From Homalodisca vitripennis (taxonomy: Eukaryota > Arthropoda > Insecta > Hemiptera > Cicadellidae), in the NCBI RefSeq assembly GCF_021130785.1, contig NW_025778006.1:32635-96634 (forward strand): a stretch of 64,000 nt of DNA, read 5' to 3'. Below are positions 40,901 through 55,900 of this stretch, piece by piece. Made by a program: the position numbers and the translations under genes. The stretch's first letter is position 1, and every line of letters begins with the position of its first letter. A model generated the notes under the pieces. The model saw only the letters and a list, made by a program, of their open reading frames with translations, was not told the origin of the DNA and did no database searches.

Positions 40901-43900
40901 TGCTTTTTTTAATATAGTCCACTCTCTTCAACGTTATACGTATTAGAGCAACTAAGCTTGGTACCTTGTACATATATCTAGTTAAAATATCTTTTTATAT
41001 TACCCTCGGCTAATTAATAAGCGATATAACATTCTGAAATGTTTTTATACAAACCAAGTTATTTTAGAATTTAAAGTACAAAACCTCTTATTTTTTAATT
41101 TAAATTATATTATTTTTAGTATAATTTGTGTCAGCGCGCCAAAACAATACAATCCGCAATGGGTTAAAAAGTTGAGTTGCTGTCAATACAGGGTTCTCCC
41201 ACAATAACCCGACAGAATTCTCAGGTGGTTTCTTCTCATCAAAATAATGAAAAAAGTTCTTATAAACATATCTCCGGAAACGCTTAGTTAGCGAGCTACA
41301 GCTAGTAATAGATTTCATATATATTGCATTTTCTGTCTTATTTGTTGTATATGTTGATTTAATTAAACAACATTTTTTTAAACTTTGTGTTTTTTTTTAT
41401 TATTGGCCTAATTTACATTATTCTCTTCAGAATTACATAATCTATAAGTTTTTGATTATAAAGTTTGCGTGTTTATTACCCATTTAATGAAGTTAATGTA
41501 CTTCAAATCTAAACAAAAAGCATGCTTTTCGAGACCGAAGTTTGCATATTTTGTCTGATATCTCAGAAAATGGTTGGTTTTACAGGACGTATTTTATTAA
41601 ATTTTTCAGTTCATTTTACATAATATCCAATAAATTTAACAACTATCTTTACGCCATAAAAACGCTAGTTTCGCTTTAATTTCCATCCTTTTTTAGAAAA
41701 TTTGGTGAAATCTTTCATTAGCCGTAGCTCGCTAACAAAGGTTACTCATAGGACACCCTGTATAACCACAGTTTGATCATTACACCATTTTGTATAAGGA
41801 CTGAAACATTAAAATTGCCAAACATTTTATTTTCTCCTTAGTGCTGTGTCAGGTCATGTATCATCGTTGACAATTGTGTAAACTTGTCTAGGTAATTACA
41901 TTAATAGTGACATATACTGTATCTAGGAGCAGCTAGCGGAGTGCCGATGAACATGGAGGTGCTACTGGGAGCCGGAGGGTTCCCCCCACTACTGGACATC
42001 CCCCCTGATGCAGACGACGAGACCATGGTGGAGCTGGCTATAGCCCTCAGCCTGCAAGACCATGAGGGTGCCGCCAACCTGCAGAGCATCACACACGGTC
42101 TGGCCAACCTGCACAATCTGGCTGGTCCTGCACTGCAGGTAATACTCTTTTACAGTCTTCACCTAGTGTTGGATGTAGAGCCATGACCTGAGTAGGTTCT
42201 AAATCCAGCATATTGTGTATCCACTCGCCTGTCAATAAAGTTGCTAATGTCATTAAAAACTCCTGAAAAGACTTACGTTGGTTGTAACAAACTAGTATAA
42301 TTTGTTATTAAAAACATATATATAATACTCTATCTAGAATTATTAGCAATCAAAAATGTTTCCTCTGTAAAAAGCTATTCGTTTCAAAAACCATTAAAAA
42401 ATAATACAAACGAACGGCAATGTGGAAGTATAGATAGATAATACTTACTGATATTGCCTGATATACCACAATACTTACTGATTTATTAAAGAATATTTCA
42501 GATGTTATAGCAGGACCTTTATCATCTGTAATTAATACAAGTTTTGAAACAGGAATTTTCCCAGACAGTTTAAAAATTTCTAAAATTGTGCCTATTTTTA
42601 AAAACAAGGGAAACTGCTCAGAAATTATTAACTATAGACCAGTTGCACTTCTGCCTGTTATTTCTAAAGTTTTTTGAGAAAGCTATTTGTAATAGGTTAA
42701 TTGATTTTTTAGAAGCTAAGAGCATACTTTTTGTAAATCAGCATGGATTCATGAGGGGGAAATCCACTTTGTCAGCCATAATAAAATTTCTTAATGAAAT
42801 AATGGAAGGAATGATAAATGGTGATTTTATTTGTGGTGTGTTTCTGGATTTGCAAAAAGCTTTTGACTGTGTAAATATAAATATTTTGCTTGATAAATTA
42901 GAAAACTACGGAATAAGAGGGACACCTCATGATTTACTGAAATCTTACTTGGTCTGTCGGAAACAGTTTGTCACCATAAAAAATGATCAGGGTGAAGTCA
43001 CATCTAAAAGATCAGACATTAAGTGGGGTGTGCCTCAGGGTTCCGTTCTTGGTCCATTGCTATTTTTAATATATATTAATGACATTGGAAATGTAAGTAA
43101 TCCTAACCAGACAATTTTATATGCAGATGACACATCTATACTATATAAACACAAAAATTTGGAGGATTTAGAAATCATAGCAAATATACAAATTAATAAT
43201 ATAGTGCAATACTTTAATGAAAACTTTTTAACAGTAAATGCAAATAAATCAACAGCTCTCAATTTTACTTCAAATAAAAAATCTTCCTTTGAAATTCAAA
43301 TAGCAGTTGACAATTTAGTAATACCAAAGTTTGATTCTACAAAATTTCTCGGATTGATTATCGACAAAAATTTAAATTGGAATGACCATATAACTACTCT
43401 TTGTTTAAAGTTATCTAAAGCAATATTTATGATGAGAAAACTGTCTGAATTTTGCAACGAAAAAGCTCTTAAAATGGTATATTATGCATTTTTTTACTCT
43501 CAGTTAGTTTATGGTATTGAAATATGGGGAAATACATTTAAGAAGAACATTAATAAAATTTTATTAATACAAAAAAAAGCAGTACGTTATATTTCTGGTA
43601 TTGGCTATAAGGATTCATGTAAACAAAAATTTCAAGAACTTCATATTATGACAGTCCCTTGTTTAATTGTGTATAAACTTTTGCTTTATATGGCTACGTC
43701 AAACAAGCTAACATATAAAAACATTCACCAATATAACACAAGGGGTGCAAACAATATTGTAACCAAAAAACTGATTTCCAAACAATATTCATTAGCAACA
43801 TTATCTCTTGGACCAAAATTATGGAACACACTGCCAAATGGGTTAAGATCACTGCCATTTAGTACTTTCAAAAGACAAATTGGATTTTTCCTTTTGGAAC

Positions 43901-46900
43901 ACCCACTTTATGAAGTGGATGAGTTTTTTGGGATTAGTTATAAATTAGATAATTGTTGTTGATTTTGGGAAATTCTTTTATCTGTATTGTAATTAGTTTT
44001 TAAATAATTAATTGATTTGTTTTAATTGATATATTTATTTAATATATCACTTCTTTTAAAGATCTGGACGAACTGGAGGATTACATTGCTTTTAAAACTG
44101 AAATGTACAATATTGTGTTTTTCAATGTGACAATGTATGTAATCTTTACCGGTAATAAATGAGTATCATTGAGTATCATTGAGTATCATAATAATAATTT
44201 GCACTAATAAGAAACCAACAATGTAATGGTGAAAAGAAGGTTGTTAAATGTCTTCTGGTATGTTAAGATTTGTAAAATACCCATCGTAGTAATGTAACTA
44301 CGTTGTTTGTTACTGTGTAATAGAGAAGGCAGAGAGGAAAGAGTGCTGTGGAGAAGAGTTTTTATGTTTAACGTGTTACACAATTAAGACAAAGAGTGTC
44401 AAAACCAGACACTTTTATTGTGTCTATTGTATTTTTAATTATGATATCATAAAAGATTCAAATTTCGTTATTCACTGTAACAATTAATTAAATTATATTC
44501 AGGTTACGTAGATGTGATCATTAAAAAATCCTCATTTGTATCGTTCAATTACTAAAAGTTACAAATGATAGAATTTACAGGTGTTGGCTACCCAGAGTTT
44601 GGGGCAAGTACAGAACCCTGCAGGAGGCAGTCAGGAGGCCGGTCACTTCTCAGACACGACGGCCAGTGCCGGAGCCAGTGATGATGAGGGTTCCACAGCC
44701 GCTACTGACGGCAGCACGCTGCGCACTTCCCCGGACGGCCGAACAGGTACAAAAATAACCTAAATACTTTACTTGAAGTTGTGACCATCTAATTTTGTCT
44801 GTAGTACACTTTTCATCCATATTCGGTCAGAAACAAAATAAAAGACATTAACCATCCATTAACTCTCTCCTGGACTAAAGTTTCGCACCACCCCGAGAAT
44901 TAACAATTACAATTGTGCAGGACCTGTTATCACGGCTAATACACTAACCAAAGAGTGTCCTCTAAAGAAACTAAAACTTCTGATAAAGTTCTCCCTTATC
45001 ATATTTTTTATTTGTTATATAATCTGCTGTCCAAATTCCAAATAAATGTAATTCTTGCAGTTTTTTCATCTTAACTCATTTTTTATTCTTGTGCACAAGC
45101 TTCAATTGTAGGGAGCTATTAGTGTTTGAAATCAATAAGCTCTTCAGTATGTAGACTTAAATTGATGTTCATTATCGTTTGACTTCTGCTAAGGAAAATG
45201 TTTGAATCAACAGGGACACTTGCTAAGAGAGTAGGATATTTTGAGTACGTCATTCAACGGTTAGGAGAGCTATAAGGTGATTTCTAGAAACAGTAACATG
45301 ACATCAGAAGGCCAGTTGAGGGCAGATCAAGAATCATAGACCAGTAATCAGCTGCAGGGTACATAACGAATCATACAGTACGTAGATGTTTTTAGAGAAG
45401 ATGATTAGAGCAGCATAAGACCTACCGCAGGTCTTCTCCTCACCACTCGTCTTTAAATGGCCAGACATAGATTTGCTCAATTAAAAATGTCAACTGGAAT
45501 GAAATGATTTTGAAGAAGGTTCTCAGACGAGACCAGAATTTGTTTAGCTTCTCTAGATAGATGTCAGCGCATCTGGAGAAGGCAGAGTAAAAGATAATGT
45601 TTTATTTCCTCATCTTCCCACCTTTGGGAGGTTGTTATAGACACAATGGAAGGGCCACCAAAGTGTCTGAACTCCTATAGAACACATATGAGACATTTTT
45701 TTTTTTAATTAAGAGCCAGAAAACAGCGTTCCATCAACTTTGCTGCCTTACAAAACACAGTTATTGATGAGTGGAAGGCATTAGCACAAGAAGATATTCA
45801 ATATCTTATTACTGTAATGAGACGATGACTCCAAGTGGTAATAAGAACAAAATTTGTAAACATGAGATGCGTATAAAAACAATGAATTATTAAACCAGAT
45901 CATCAAAATAATTTGTAGTCCTACTAAAACAAGATTTATCTTATTTACCATATATGATGCTGTATAATGTTTTTCAAATATTTGGAATAAAATGGATTTT
46001 GTAAATTTATAATTGTATGATTTTTCCTCACTACAAAATTAAAGAGAAATATTCATATTAACATTACTTAATAAATCTGTAATACACTTTTTATACAAAA
46101 ACAATATTGGCGCCAAACTTTTGTCCAGAAGTGTATATTATCTCTAATCACATCTAATATTAACAAGCAGAAGTACTGACTGCTCTACACCCAACGTTTC
46201 TTCATTCTCTTCAGACCGTTTAAATATTTTCTGCCAGTGATTTACATTCATTTTGGGTGGATAACCTACAAATTATGAGAAAGATCAATACATCACTACA
46301 CAAGATCATTTTTACAAAAATTACTTGTCAGCTTATATATTTTTTTGGTTGATCCTCTTTGTTCTCCTATCATTTTAATTAATGCCTTCGAGGCGAGTTA
46401 ACAAATAGTTACAGTTTCACCAGTTCAGTCTAGATTTCCTAATTGTTCTAAATAAAGAGGAATTGGTTTTTACCAAAGACATACAAACAAACATCTGCGG
46501 TTACAGGGTGGTAGCGAGAGCGGAGGCAGTGGAGTGGGACAGCATCCACTGGAGAACACAACTACAGCATGTCTGGCCGTAGTTCAGCCTATGGGGATAA
46601 CATCCAGGAGAACTTGGTGGGAGCTCGGAGTGAGACAAGCTCCCTGGGGGCCCCCGCCGGCTTCCAGGTACTTTCCTAGTTTTGGCCATCAAGTTTGCTG
46701 GCTGTGTTCATGTAGATCGCTGTGGTAATCTCTAAGTAAACTGAAACAGATTGTTCGTTTCCAACTGTTACCTTGAAAATTGTTATTTTTTTTCTCAGCA
46801 CTTTATGAACCATCATTATAAGAAAATTTAATTATTATTTAGAAAAGATCACCAGGATAGAAAAGATTTCATAGCATCTTGTAATTGTACGAGGTGTGTT

Positions 46901-49900
46901 CAAAAAGTATCGCGAATTTTGAATTTTCGCGGGTTACGTATATTTGAATTTCGATTTTTTTTGTGGCGTTATGTTGGTACATATGTCTCTTCCTTCTATT
47001 GACGATTCGCCCATTTTGAATGTTCAGTTAATTATTGACAGCTGCTTTGCTTGCACGTGTTTTGGTATGTCTTCGATTTTTTACCTATTCAAAAAAATAG
47101 AACAAAGGACCTGTATCAAATTTTGTGTGAAAAACTAAATTAAGTGCGCGGATGCATTCTGAATGTTGACTGTAGCATACGGAGAAGCTACTTTGGACAA
47201 AAGCAATGTTTATCGGTGGTACAAAATGTTTTCAGAAGGCCGAGAAGATGTGAACGACGAAGAGTGTGCCTGACACCCGAGCACTTCAACAACAGACGAA
47301 AAAATTGATGAAGTGAAGAAAATGGTATTGGCCAAATCGTCGAATCACCGTTAGAGAAATTGCCGAGGACCTAGGCATATTGATTGGCTCGTGCCATTTG
47401 ATTTTAATCGATAATTTGGGCATGAGACGTGTCGCCGCAAAATTCATACCAAAATTGCTCAATTTCGATCAAAAACGGCATCGCATGAACATTGCTAATG
47501 AGATGTTGGAATCTGTCCGCGACGACACAAATTTGCTCCAGTGGGTCATAACTGGTGACGAATCGTGGGTTTATGGTTATGACGTGGAAACCAAAGCTCA
47601 ATCATCTCAATGGAAGCTGCCGCACGAACCAAGACCGAAGAAAGCACGCCAAGTTCGGTCGAATGTGAAAGTTTTGCTTACAGTTTTCTTCGATTGCAGG
47701 GGCGTGGTGCATCATGAGTTCTTGCCACAAGGTAGAACGGTGAATAAGGAATATTACCTGCAAGTTATGCGCAATTTGCGCGAAGCAATCTGCCAGAAAA
47801 TGTCCAAATTTTGTGGAAAAACAAAAATTGGCTTTTGCACCACGATAACACCCCTGCTCACACATCGCTGCTTGTACGCGACTTCTTTGCCAAAAACATC
47901 ACACTAATGGTACCGCAGCCACCGTATTCCCCAGATCTGGCCCTCTGTGACTTTTTCTTGTTCCCGAAACTGAAGAGGCCCATGAAAGGACGATGCTACG
48001 CCACGATTGACAAGATAGAGACGGCATCGAAGGAGGAGCTGTACAAGATACAAAAAAATGATTTTTTGAAGTGCTTCGAAGATTGGAAAAAATGTTGGCA
48101 CAAGTGTATAATATACCAGGGGGATTACTTTGAAGGGGACAAAATAGATATTCACAAATAAATAAATAATTTTTGAAAATACACAAATTTCGCGATACTT
48201 TTGAAAACACCTAAAATTTTTTAATTGAAGAATGCCACTAGGAAGTTGTAAAGGTATTTTACAGTAGTTTAACCCTGTAAGAATGTCATTTAAAGATTAC
48301 CCATACAGTATTTATTGTCTGTTATTTTAAAATTTTAATATTTTTTCTGAAATGTAACTTTTGTTCTTTACATTACAAAGCAAATATTTTCAAAACGGCT
48401 TATACATCATTTTTATAACATACTGTATTATGTATGTTTGTAAATATTAATTTGTTAAATATATAATTAAAATATTAATTTATTAATTTTTATTTCACCC
48501 AAAAGTAATAAACTAAAATTGCATGAATACAGATAATAAAAAACACTAGAATACCATTAGGTCCATGTTTTTAGTCATTTGCTAGGTGTTACAAAGTTTT
48601 TTGTTCATTTTCCCCTGGGTTCATTTAGCTTTAGACCTACTTTGGATACATTTCGGGCTTGTTAGGCTATATTTATTAAATATTGAGAAGGGAGATTTTA
48701 TAAAAAATTCAAAGTTTATGCAGTCGATAATGATAAGTAAGCATACCTAAAAAAAATGTTTTAGTAATATTATTTTTTCCATTGGAGCTATAGCTGCAGT
48801 TGTATCTTACAAGTTGCACAACTTCAAAAAGAGTGTCTCTTTGTTTTTTGTCAGACAATTTTTTCTTTTAACTCTATTGTGAACTGATTTAGTTATAGAC
48901 TGATAATTTTGTTAAACGTGTTCATAAAGATTTAAAAGCTAATTAATTAGTAAGACTGTACCAGTATATTGTACATTTGTTCACTTGGCAAGTGCTGTAG
49001 TGAAATTTAACTAGATAGTTTTTTATTCGTGTGCACTAGTATTGTTGTGCACTTTTCAAAGTATACAATTTAGAACTATTTGTGGTTTACAGAACCAGGA
49101 GCCTGACGGTGTTGAGGCAGAAGCTGAGGTGGACAACGAGGGAGGTACCAAACTCCACGACCTCAGACTCAGCATTTTGGAGAAGCTGATACAATTTGTA
49201 CCTCGACTCAGTGAGGTCGGGGGAGTACGAGCAATACCATTCATGCAGGTCAGTTATCTTAGTTGTCACACATGTGATATTCGTGTTGTACGTGTACTAA
49301 AGAAGGAACAACTTAATTACAGCCTTAGGTTTGTTAAATTTTTTTTTCATTAGAAGTAAAAGTATCAAATTTAAATCCTTTTTTACGCATTCAGAAACAA
49401 AAAGCGCATACTAAATAAAAATAATTTACATGCTATTTTAACAATATTATTTCCAGTTCGATATAAAAGTACAGATACCTCAATTGACATCAAGTACATT
49501 ACCTAGACATCGATAACAATTAGTCCCATATAGCTTGCTAAAATGGTTTTGTGTTTACAACAAAAACAAAATGGAAACAAGACAAAAAGCCCACGCCAGC
49601 CACCAAGACTAACTTTTAGACACGTAAATAAATTTGAAATCAGAATTAGCTGACTCAATTCAAACCCATAAAAGTGCTGACTTTCAGTCTGTTTATCTAT
49701 TTGTGATATAACTAATAATTATGTCTGATGTCAGTTTTACTTGTATCAAAATAGAAAAAACGTGATCTCGGAACAAAATTATTGTTTCATATTTTTTAAC
49801 CTTTTGATGCGATCTTATTTTGACCTCTACCTTAATTAGCATGGCTGACAATCACTTTCTTTTACAAAATTCCTCAATCGCCTTCAAGACAAACCAAAAT

Positions 49901-52900
49901 GTGTGTGTGTATTCAGTGCAAAATGGCTCTTGGTTAAGCTAATATTTATGACATCACAATGTGAATTCTGAAAAGTGTCCATAAAAATTTATTAAGAATT
50001 TTAATTATACATTTGCTCAGTTAGAACTGGTAAAATTATAGTAAGAAAGAGTTAAAATTTAACATTCTGTCATAGGTGTGGTTCTGATGCTGACGTCAGA
50101 CCTGGACGGTAATGAGGAACGAGACCGAGCCTGTCTGGAGAACCTGCTGACCGCTGTGATCGGTGAACTGTCCATGCGGCAGCCTGACATCTCTGATGTG
50201 TGCAAACGAACACCGCAGCGTGAAGTGCATCTGGTCATCATGAGGCTCATCAGTGAGTTATTTCTAAACTCGTAGAGTAATTGTAGTGTTGTTGCATCAA
50301 CCTGTTATCTCTGGCATTTGCAGGCAAACAGTGCAGGAAGAAATAATCCTGATCATCATGGGATTCATCGGAGAGTAATTTGTGTTAGTGAAATAACTCA
50401 AGCTCCATGATCTAACCCAAATCAGAATTTCTGATTATAAAATGTTTGTTCAAGAAGCCATTGATTTATCCACTCTAATCACAGTGCTTATTTTAATTAT
50501 TAAAAGGTACTTCTTTTATAGTATTGAATATTAAATTTGCTACTTATACCTTTTGGTACTTTTGAGTGCCAAAACTGTCCAGAAAGTATCAGACGTTTTG
50601 GCCTATTGCAGCGGTAGACCAAGTTAGATCCACCATCTTGGTGTCAAATGTTTCTATATGCATTACACATACATCTGCGGCAATGTACTCCTACTTTGCT
50701 CTCCATGTCATATTAAAATGTGTACTGCAATAGATAATACCGAACTTGTAAGAGTGTTCGTTGATCAGATTTTTGTTAGCTAAAATCACAAACCCAGTTG
50801 AAATTTATTGCCAACTGTGTGTTATTTTCAGATAAAGAATAATAAGTGAAAATAAAGTAAGGTATGATCTACTAATTTTTAAAAATAGCATAATGGCCAT
50901 ACTAATGTTCAGGATGATGGCCACTGTGGTAGCCCTAGCCTTGAGACTGGTTTGTGAAACTTCGTTACAATTACAGAACTTTCAGAACGTTTTCCTCAAA
51001 TTTAATGGATTTTGATTGCATAAAATGGCAAGGAAAAAACATGGTCTGCCTAGTAGGTTCCCCTAACAGAATACCACAAAAAAACTGTGACTGACTGCAG
51101 CATTGACCTTCCTTGAAAATTAAACCAAAAATGGTAACAAAGTTATTGATTGTAACTGTGGTTAACCCTCCAACTGATGACCGACGGCACAGACGTTCAT
51201 CAATATCATTTGTGAACTGATAAAGACAGCACAGCCATTGTTATTATTACGTGAAAACCGTTTAAGTTTTAAAGACATAACTTGCACCAGTCGAATCCCT
51301 CTACTCATAAATACCAATTCATTTTTATATAGTTTATATTCATAATATTACCCATTGTCAGCTGATATCGATCCACATGCCACACAGCAAACAGCTGACG
51401 GACTATGCAGTTGGTGATACGTTGCACGACTTTGATGATCTTTGTTGCTACCGTTGCTAGTTATTAATGTTGGCTAGTTGGTTACACTTGATTGTTATGC
51501 CTGTGAAATGGGCGATCCTTGTTCAAAATTATATATGTGAACTATTGGATGATAAAAGTAATAATAGCATAAAATTGGAAAATAAAAATCTGATAATAAA
51601 AGTGGCATATCAGCAATTCAGCATATCAGCATGATGAAATTTCTTTGTCATATTTGTTGTCAGGTAGTCTGTATGATTATAAACCAGTGGAATGTGAGTT
51701 GGGTTGTGAAAATTGATAGTGGCAGTGAAAACAATTCATCATTATCTGATGTTCCTCTTGCCCAAAGAATTCATCAAACACCAATATGGATGCATATTGC
51801 CAAAAAGTAGTACATAACACTTATTAACTAGCATTTAGCACATATTTTTTTTAAAATACCCAAAAAATCTGCTGCGCAAAGACAAAAACCAGTGTATCAT
51901 TCTGAGAGTTTCTTATTATAAGTCGGAGGATTAAGTGGCTGAAGCATATCAGTTGTGAAACAAAATGATAAAATGGGGACACACACATTCTCTTATACAG
52001 GTGTAAACCAGTAGATTTGTAATCCCTACCCAGGTGTGTGGCTGGAAAGTGCTGTAACCTCTCAGCCTAAGAAGGAATTCAATTGATATTTCACTATTTG
52101 CAGCATATATCGTAATAAATATTGTTTTCCGTTGTTTTATTATCCGAGTGTCAGTGTCATAGTGGCTGTAGAATATTTTTAATAATGGTGTATTAGGGTG
52201 GGTTAAACATTCAAAATATGGAAATAAGCATACATTTTGACGATATTTGAGACCTACTTGATGGTGAATCTGTGAGCACTGGTGAGCTCTGTAACATATT
52301 AGTTGGCGACATAAGTATTGGCCTGCTGAGCTCTAAGGCTTAAGTAAGTAAACTTAGGATTGGTATTCAGCATGGTGTGATTTGGAAACACTGGTTTTTT
52401 ATTTTAAATCCTGTAATAGATTAAATATCCAATAGTATCATGGAATGAAATGAAAAATGAATTGTCAGAGGTGACATTAAGACTACAAATTTTCTATGTT
52501 CTCCATAGGTGTGATGATGTCAAGATCCAAGTCCAGCAGCAAGACCAACACAGACAACTGCAGCTTCATCTCTCAGGTGACAGCAACCAATGTTACAACA
52601 GGCTGGAGTCATAGACTACTGTCTACAGCTGCTTAAGCAGTTCCTCTCCTACTGGAAGGGGTAAGTCTGACTGATATACTTGGAACAAGTATGAAGTATG
52701 AATGTTGAGTTTTAGCTCCAGTTCACCGTCCGCTTAGTGCAGCATCTGAAATCTGACCTGACACTGTCGCAGACATAGCTCTTGGAATCTGGTGTCATGT
52801 TCGTCTGAAGAGACCCAAAAAAAGTCTCCAATGAAGAAGATAAAAATGAAACTTTTTACATCGTTTCAACATCAGAGACACAAAGTATAGTGTAATCTAG

Positions 52901-55900
52901 GTGAAGATGAACTAAGAGGAAAGGTGAACTGGAGCTTAACTCAACATTCACAGAATCAACTCTTCCCACCATAGCTACATTATGTGTAGAAAAATAAACC
53001 ATCTGTAATTCTGTTATCCTTCCAAATCATTCATCATCAATAATTAGCTGTTAACAACGAAAAGTTTTGTGCCAATCCTAGTTTGATCCCTTATTTTCAA
53101 ATATTTTAGATAACTCATATAAGAGGCTGATGATTGTGGCTAATGTGTATATTCAGAAAGTTCAACTATTGATTTTGTTATGACAAGTATATGATCAGAG
53201 AGTAAAGTCGGCAAAGGGGAATTCTTGTTCCATTATAGGGCTCTAAATGTTAGTTGTTAGTCAAAAGACTTGCTCATTAGTAAAACATGCTATATTCTCT
53301 TTAACATAACTTCTTATATTGCTTACTTTATTTTTACAGGCTTTCTGACAGAACGGTGTTTTTCTATCTATGAGATATTTATTTCATACAAAATAAGATG
53401 AAAGTGTCATAACGGTTCCTGTAAAATTATCCTGGAAAAAACAGACTGTGAAAATGGAAGTAAAGTATTTTTTCACCAAGTATATGAAAAGCAGCTGGGG
53501 TTTACTTTCTGATGATTGTTCCCTGTTTTCAGGTCCGGTGGGGAGGAAGCAGGTAGCAGTGTCGGCGGGGTCCTGCTCAAACCCCATCTGAATTCCTCCC
53601 CCCCGACATGTCCCCTTTTCTTCCTGAAGCAGTACGTCAAGGGACACAGCAATGATGTGTTCAAGGACTACCCACACCTGCTTACAGAGATGGCTCTGAG
53701 ACTGCCCTACCAGGTCCAGAGGTACTCCTGTGCACCGATCACCTTTGAACAGGTCAGTCCACGGCTGTGAGGAAGTTTTCATCTATAATTTGAATTTTGT
53801 AATAAAAACAAACATACATTATTATAACTTATACTGTGGTCTGTGGATGGAACTGTGTAAGGTGAATACTCTGTTGCAGGCTTGGTTCTTCTTCCTGTGT
53901 GAGTATATGATGACACAACAAGCCCCCTTCATTAGGCGACATGTGCGCAAGCTGCTCTCTCTTCATCTGTGGCACCAAGGAGAAGTATCGGCAGCTGCGG
54001 ACTTGCACTCTCTCAACTCTCACAATCAAAGTAAGCACTTGTGGTTTGTCAATTATGTCTTCTACAGAGGCTAGTAATGGGTCAAATCAACAGTTTTGAA
54101 TCGCAAACTAATTCCAAAATCTTTTACAAAGTGATTCTCAATTCTTGGAATTTTGAATTATAATAGTTATTTTTAAGCCTGGCTTTGATTTAAGTAAAAT
54201 CACTGTGCGACACTGGTACTTTCTGCCATTCTCTTAAACCTCTAGTGATAGTCTGTTAGACCATCCAAAAATATTATCTCTATTTTTAAAGGGATTTAGC
54301 TTAGGCATTATATTGAGTATAAATGACTAGTAAAATGTAAAAAATTAAAATTGAAAATTTATATTTTGTGTTGGTTTTGCTGGTTGTAGAAAAAAAGACT
54401 TAAAAATCAACACGTAATGGAACGTATTAACATAATAAATAAAACAACGTTTTTTTTTTTAATTTATTTGTGAGTTATCACAGCTATTGCCAATTAAAAT
54501 GCACTGTTACATCAAATTTGTTACTTGTATTCTAACACTTGTAATTTTTTACAGTTTTGATGTGCTTATATTTATTTTTTTGAAAATTCTTTAAATTTCA
54601 TAAAGTCAGAGTACCACAAATTTCACAGAAGAGTATGAATAAAGCAGCTTTTTAAAGAATACATATTGATTGTCTCTGAAACGAATTCAGTGAACATTTT
54701 TTAATGAAAACTATGTCTAACATAGCCTACAATTGCTGTATATAAAAGTAGACAGATTAGTAGTAGTACACAATGTTTAAGTTGTAAGTAATTAAAAGTA
54801 AACCTCGAAATAATGACAATAGAATTTTCAATAAAAAAAACTTTCAGATTGGATATAACAACACTGTAGTTATAAAGTCATAATTATTTCAATGGTGTTT
54901 AGTAATTCCATAAAACACACATTAGGTCTACTCTTGTAAGAATTAACTTTTGTTGCCTTTATAAGATGTATATATATCAAATATTCACTAGGTAAGTTGA
55001 GCAATTTTGTGGTAAAATCTCGATCTGTTGTCAAACAAAAAGATGTGGTTAAATGTATTTGAAAGGAGTCATGGAAGGTTGTGTTACTGCAGGCAGCAGT
55101 ACAAGCGTGCTGTGACAACGGAGGCTTCTCGGCCGGCGAAGGGTAACAACCCCCTTCAGCCCTCTCCTTGTCCTACGACGCTCTGGTGGAGCTGATTAGA
55201 ACATCTCAAGGCTTTGTGTGGAGGTGGCTCATACTCGGACCATCAACTGGCAGATGTTCTGTCTCACGCATGAGACAATCCTCTCATTTCCTTCTGCAGG
55301 TTAAGCGTATTGTGATCCCTGTCTCACGCCACACTGACACACAAAACCGCTTGTGTGTGATTTCGGAATTGAAGTTCGTAATTGTTAATTTCTTAGAAGT
55401 AAGGATAACAATTTATATTTTCAGAGAAGTTACTATAAGAAAATTACTTTAAGCAAGCTTCAAATGGACTGAGATCACGTTAGAACAAGCCGAACTTTCA
55501 GTAGAATGGCCCTTATAAATGTAAGATTTTGTGGACTCTCAGTAAAAAGTGCAGATCCACCTGTCTTGTAAATAATGTACCACTTCTTAGAAAATGAATC
55601 TAATCACTTTTTTCCTATGTAATGGTTAAAGTTTCAAGTAGATACTAATAGAAGGATAGTAATATAAGATTAAAAAAAAATTCAACTAATTAATGGACCA
55701 CAAGCCACATAATATTAATATCTAACAAATTGCTAAAGTCATAGTTTTTTTGGTTGATACTATTAAATGTTCATTAAGGCCTATAAGGATACAAGTGTTT
55801 TGCATCTCTGTTCTTACATTGCGAAAATGTAGGCCTATCTCTCTTTAGCTTTATTTTTATGGTTTTCAAATTAACTTCTCTCTTGAATTCCAATGTAATT

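Larger units (their letters stand above)
39628..41926. other. Intron 24
   Basis: 2.3 kb. Holds one copy of a 92-bp dispersed repeat (39657-39748), an AT-rich palindromic patch (40135-40225) and a TA-flanked TIR element (41189-41760). Confidence 0.6.
42139..44580. other. Intron 25
   Basis: 2.4 kb, mostly a CR1/L2-like retrotransposon (42460-44195) and the second copy of the 92-bp repeat. Confidence 0.6.
46668..49092. other. Intron 27
   Basis: 2.4 kb. Contains a mariner (46890-48211). 48212-49092 is AT-rich with no element recognised. Confidence 0.6.
50253..52508. other. Intron 29
   Basis: 2.3 kb. Contains a second deleted mariner (50574-51120) and a piggyBac-like element (51166-52202). Confidence 0.6.
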
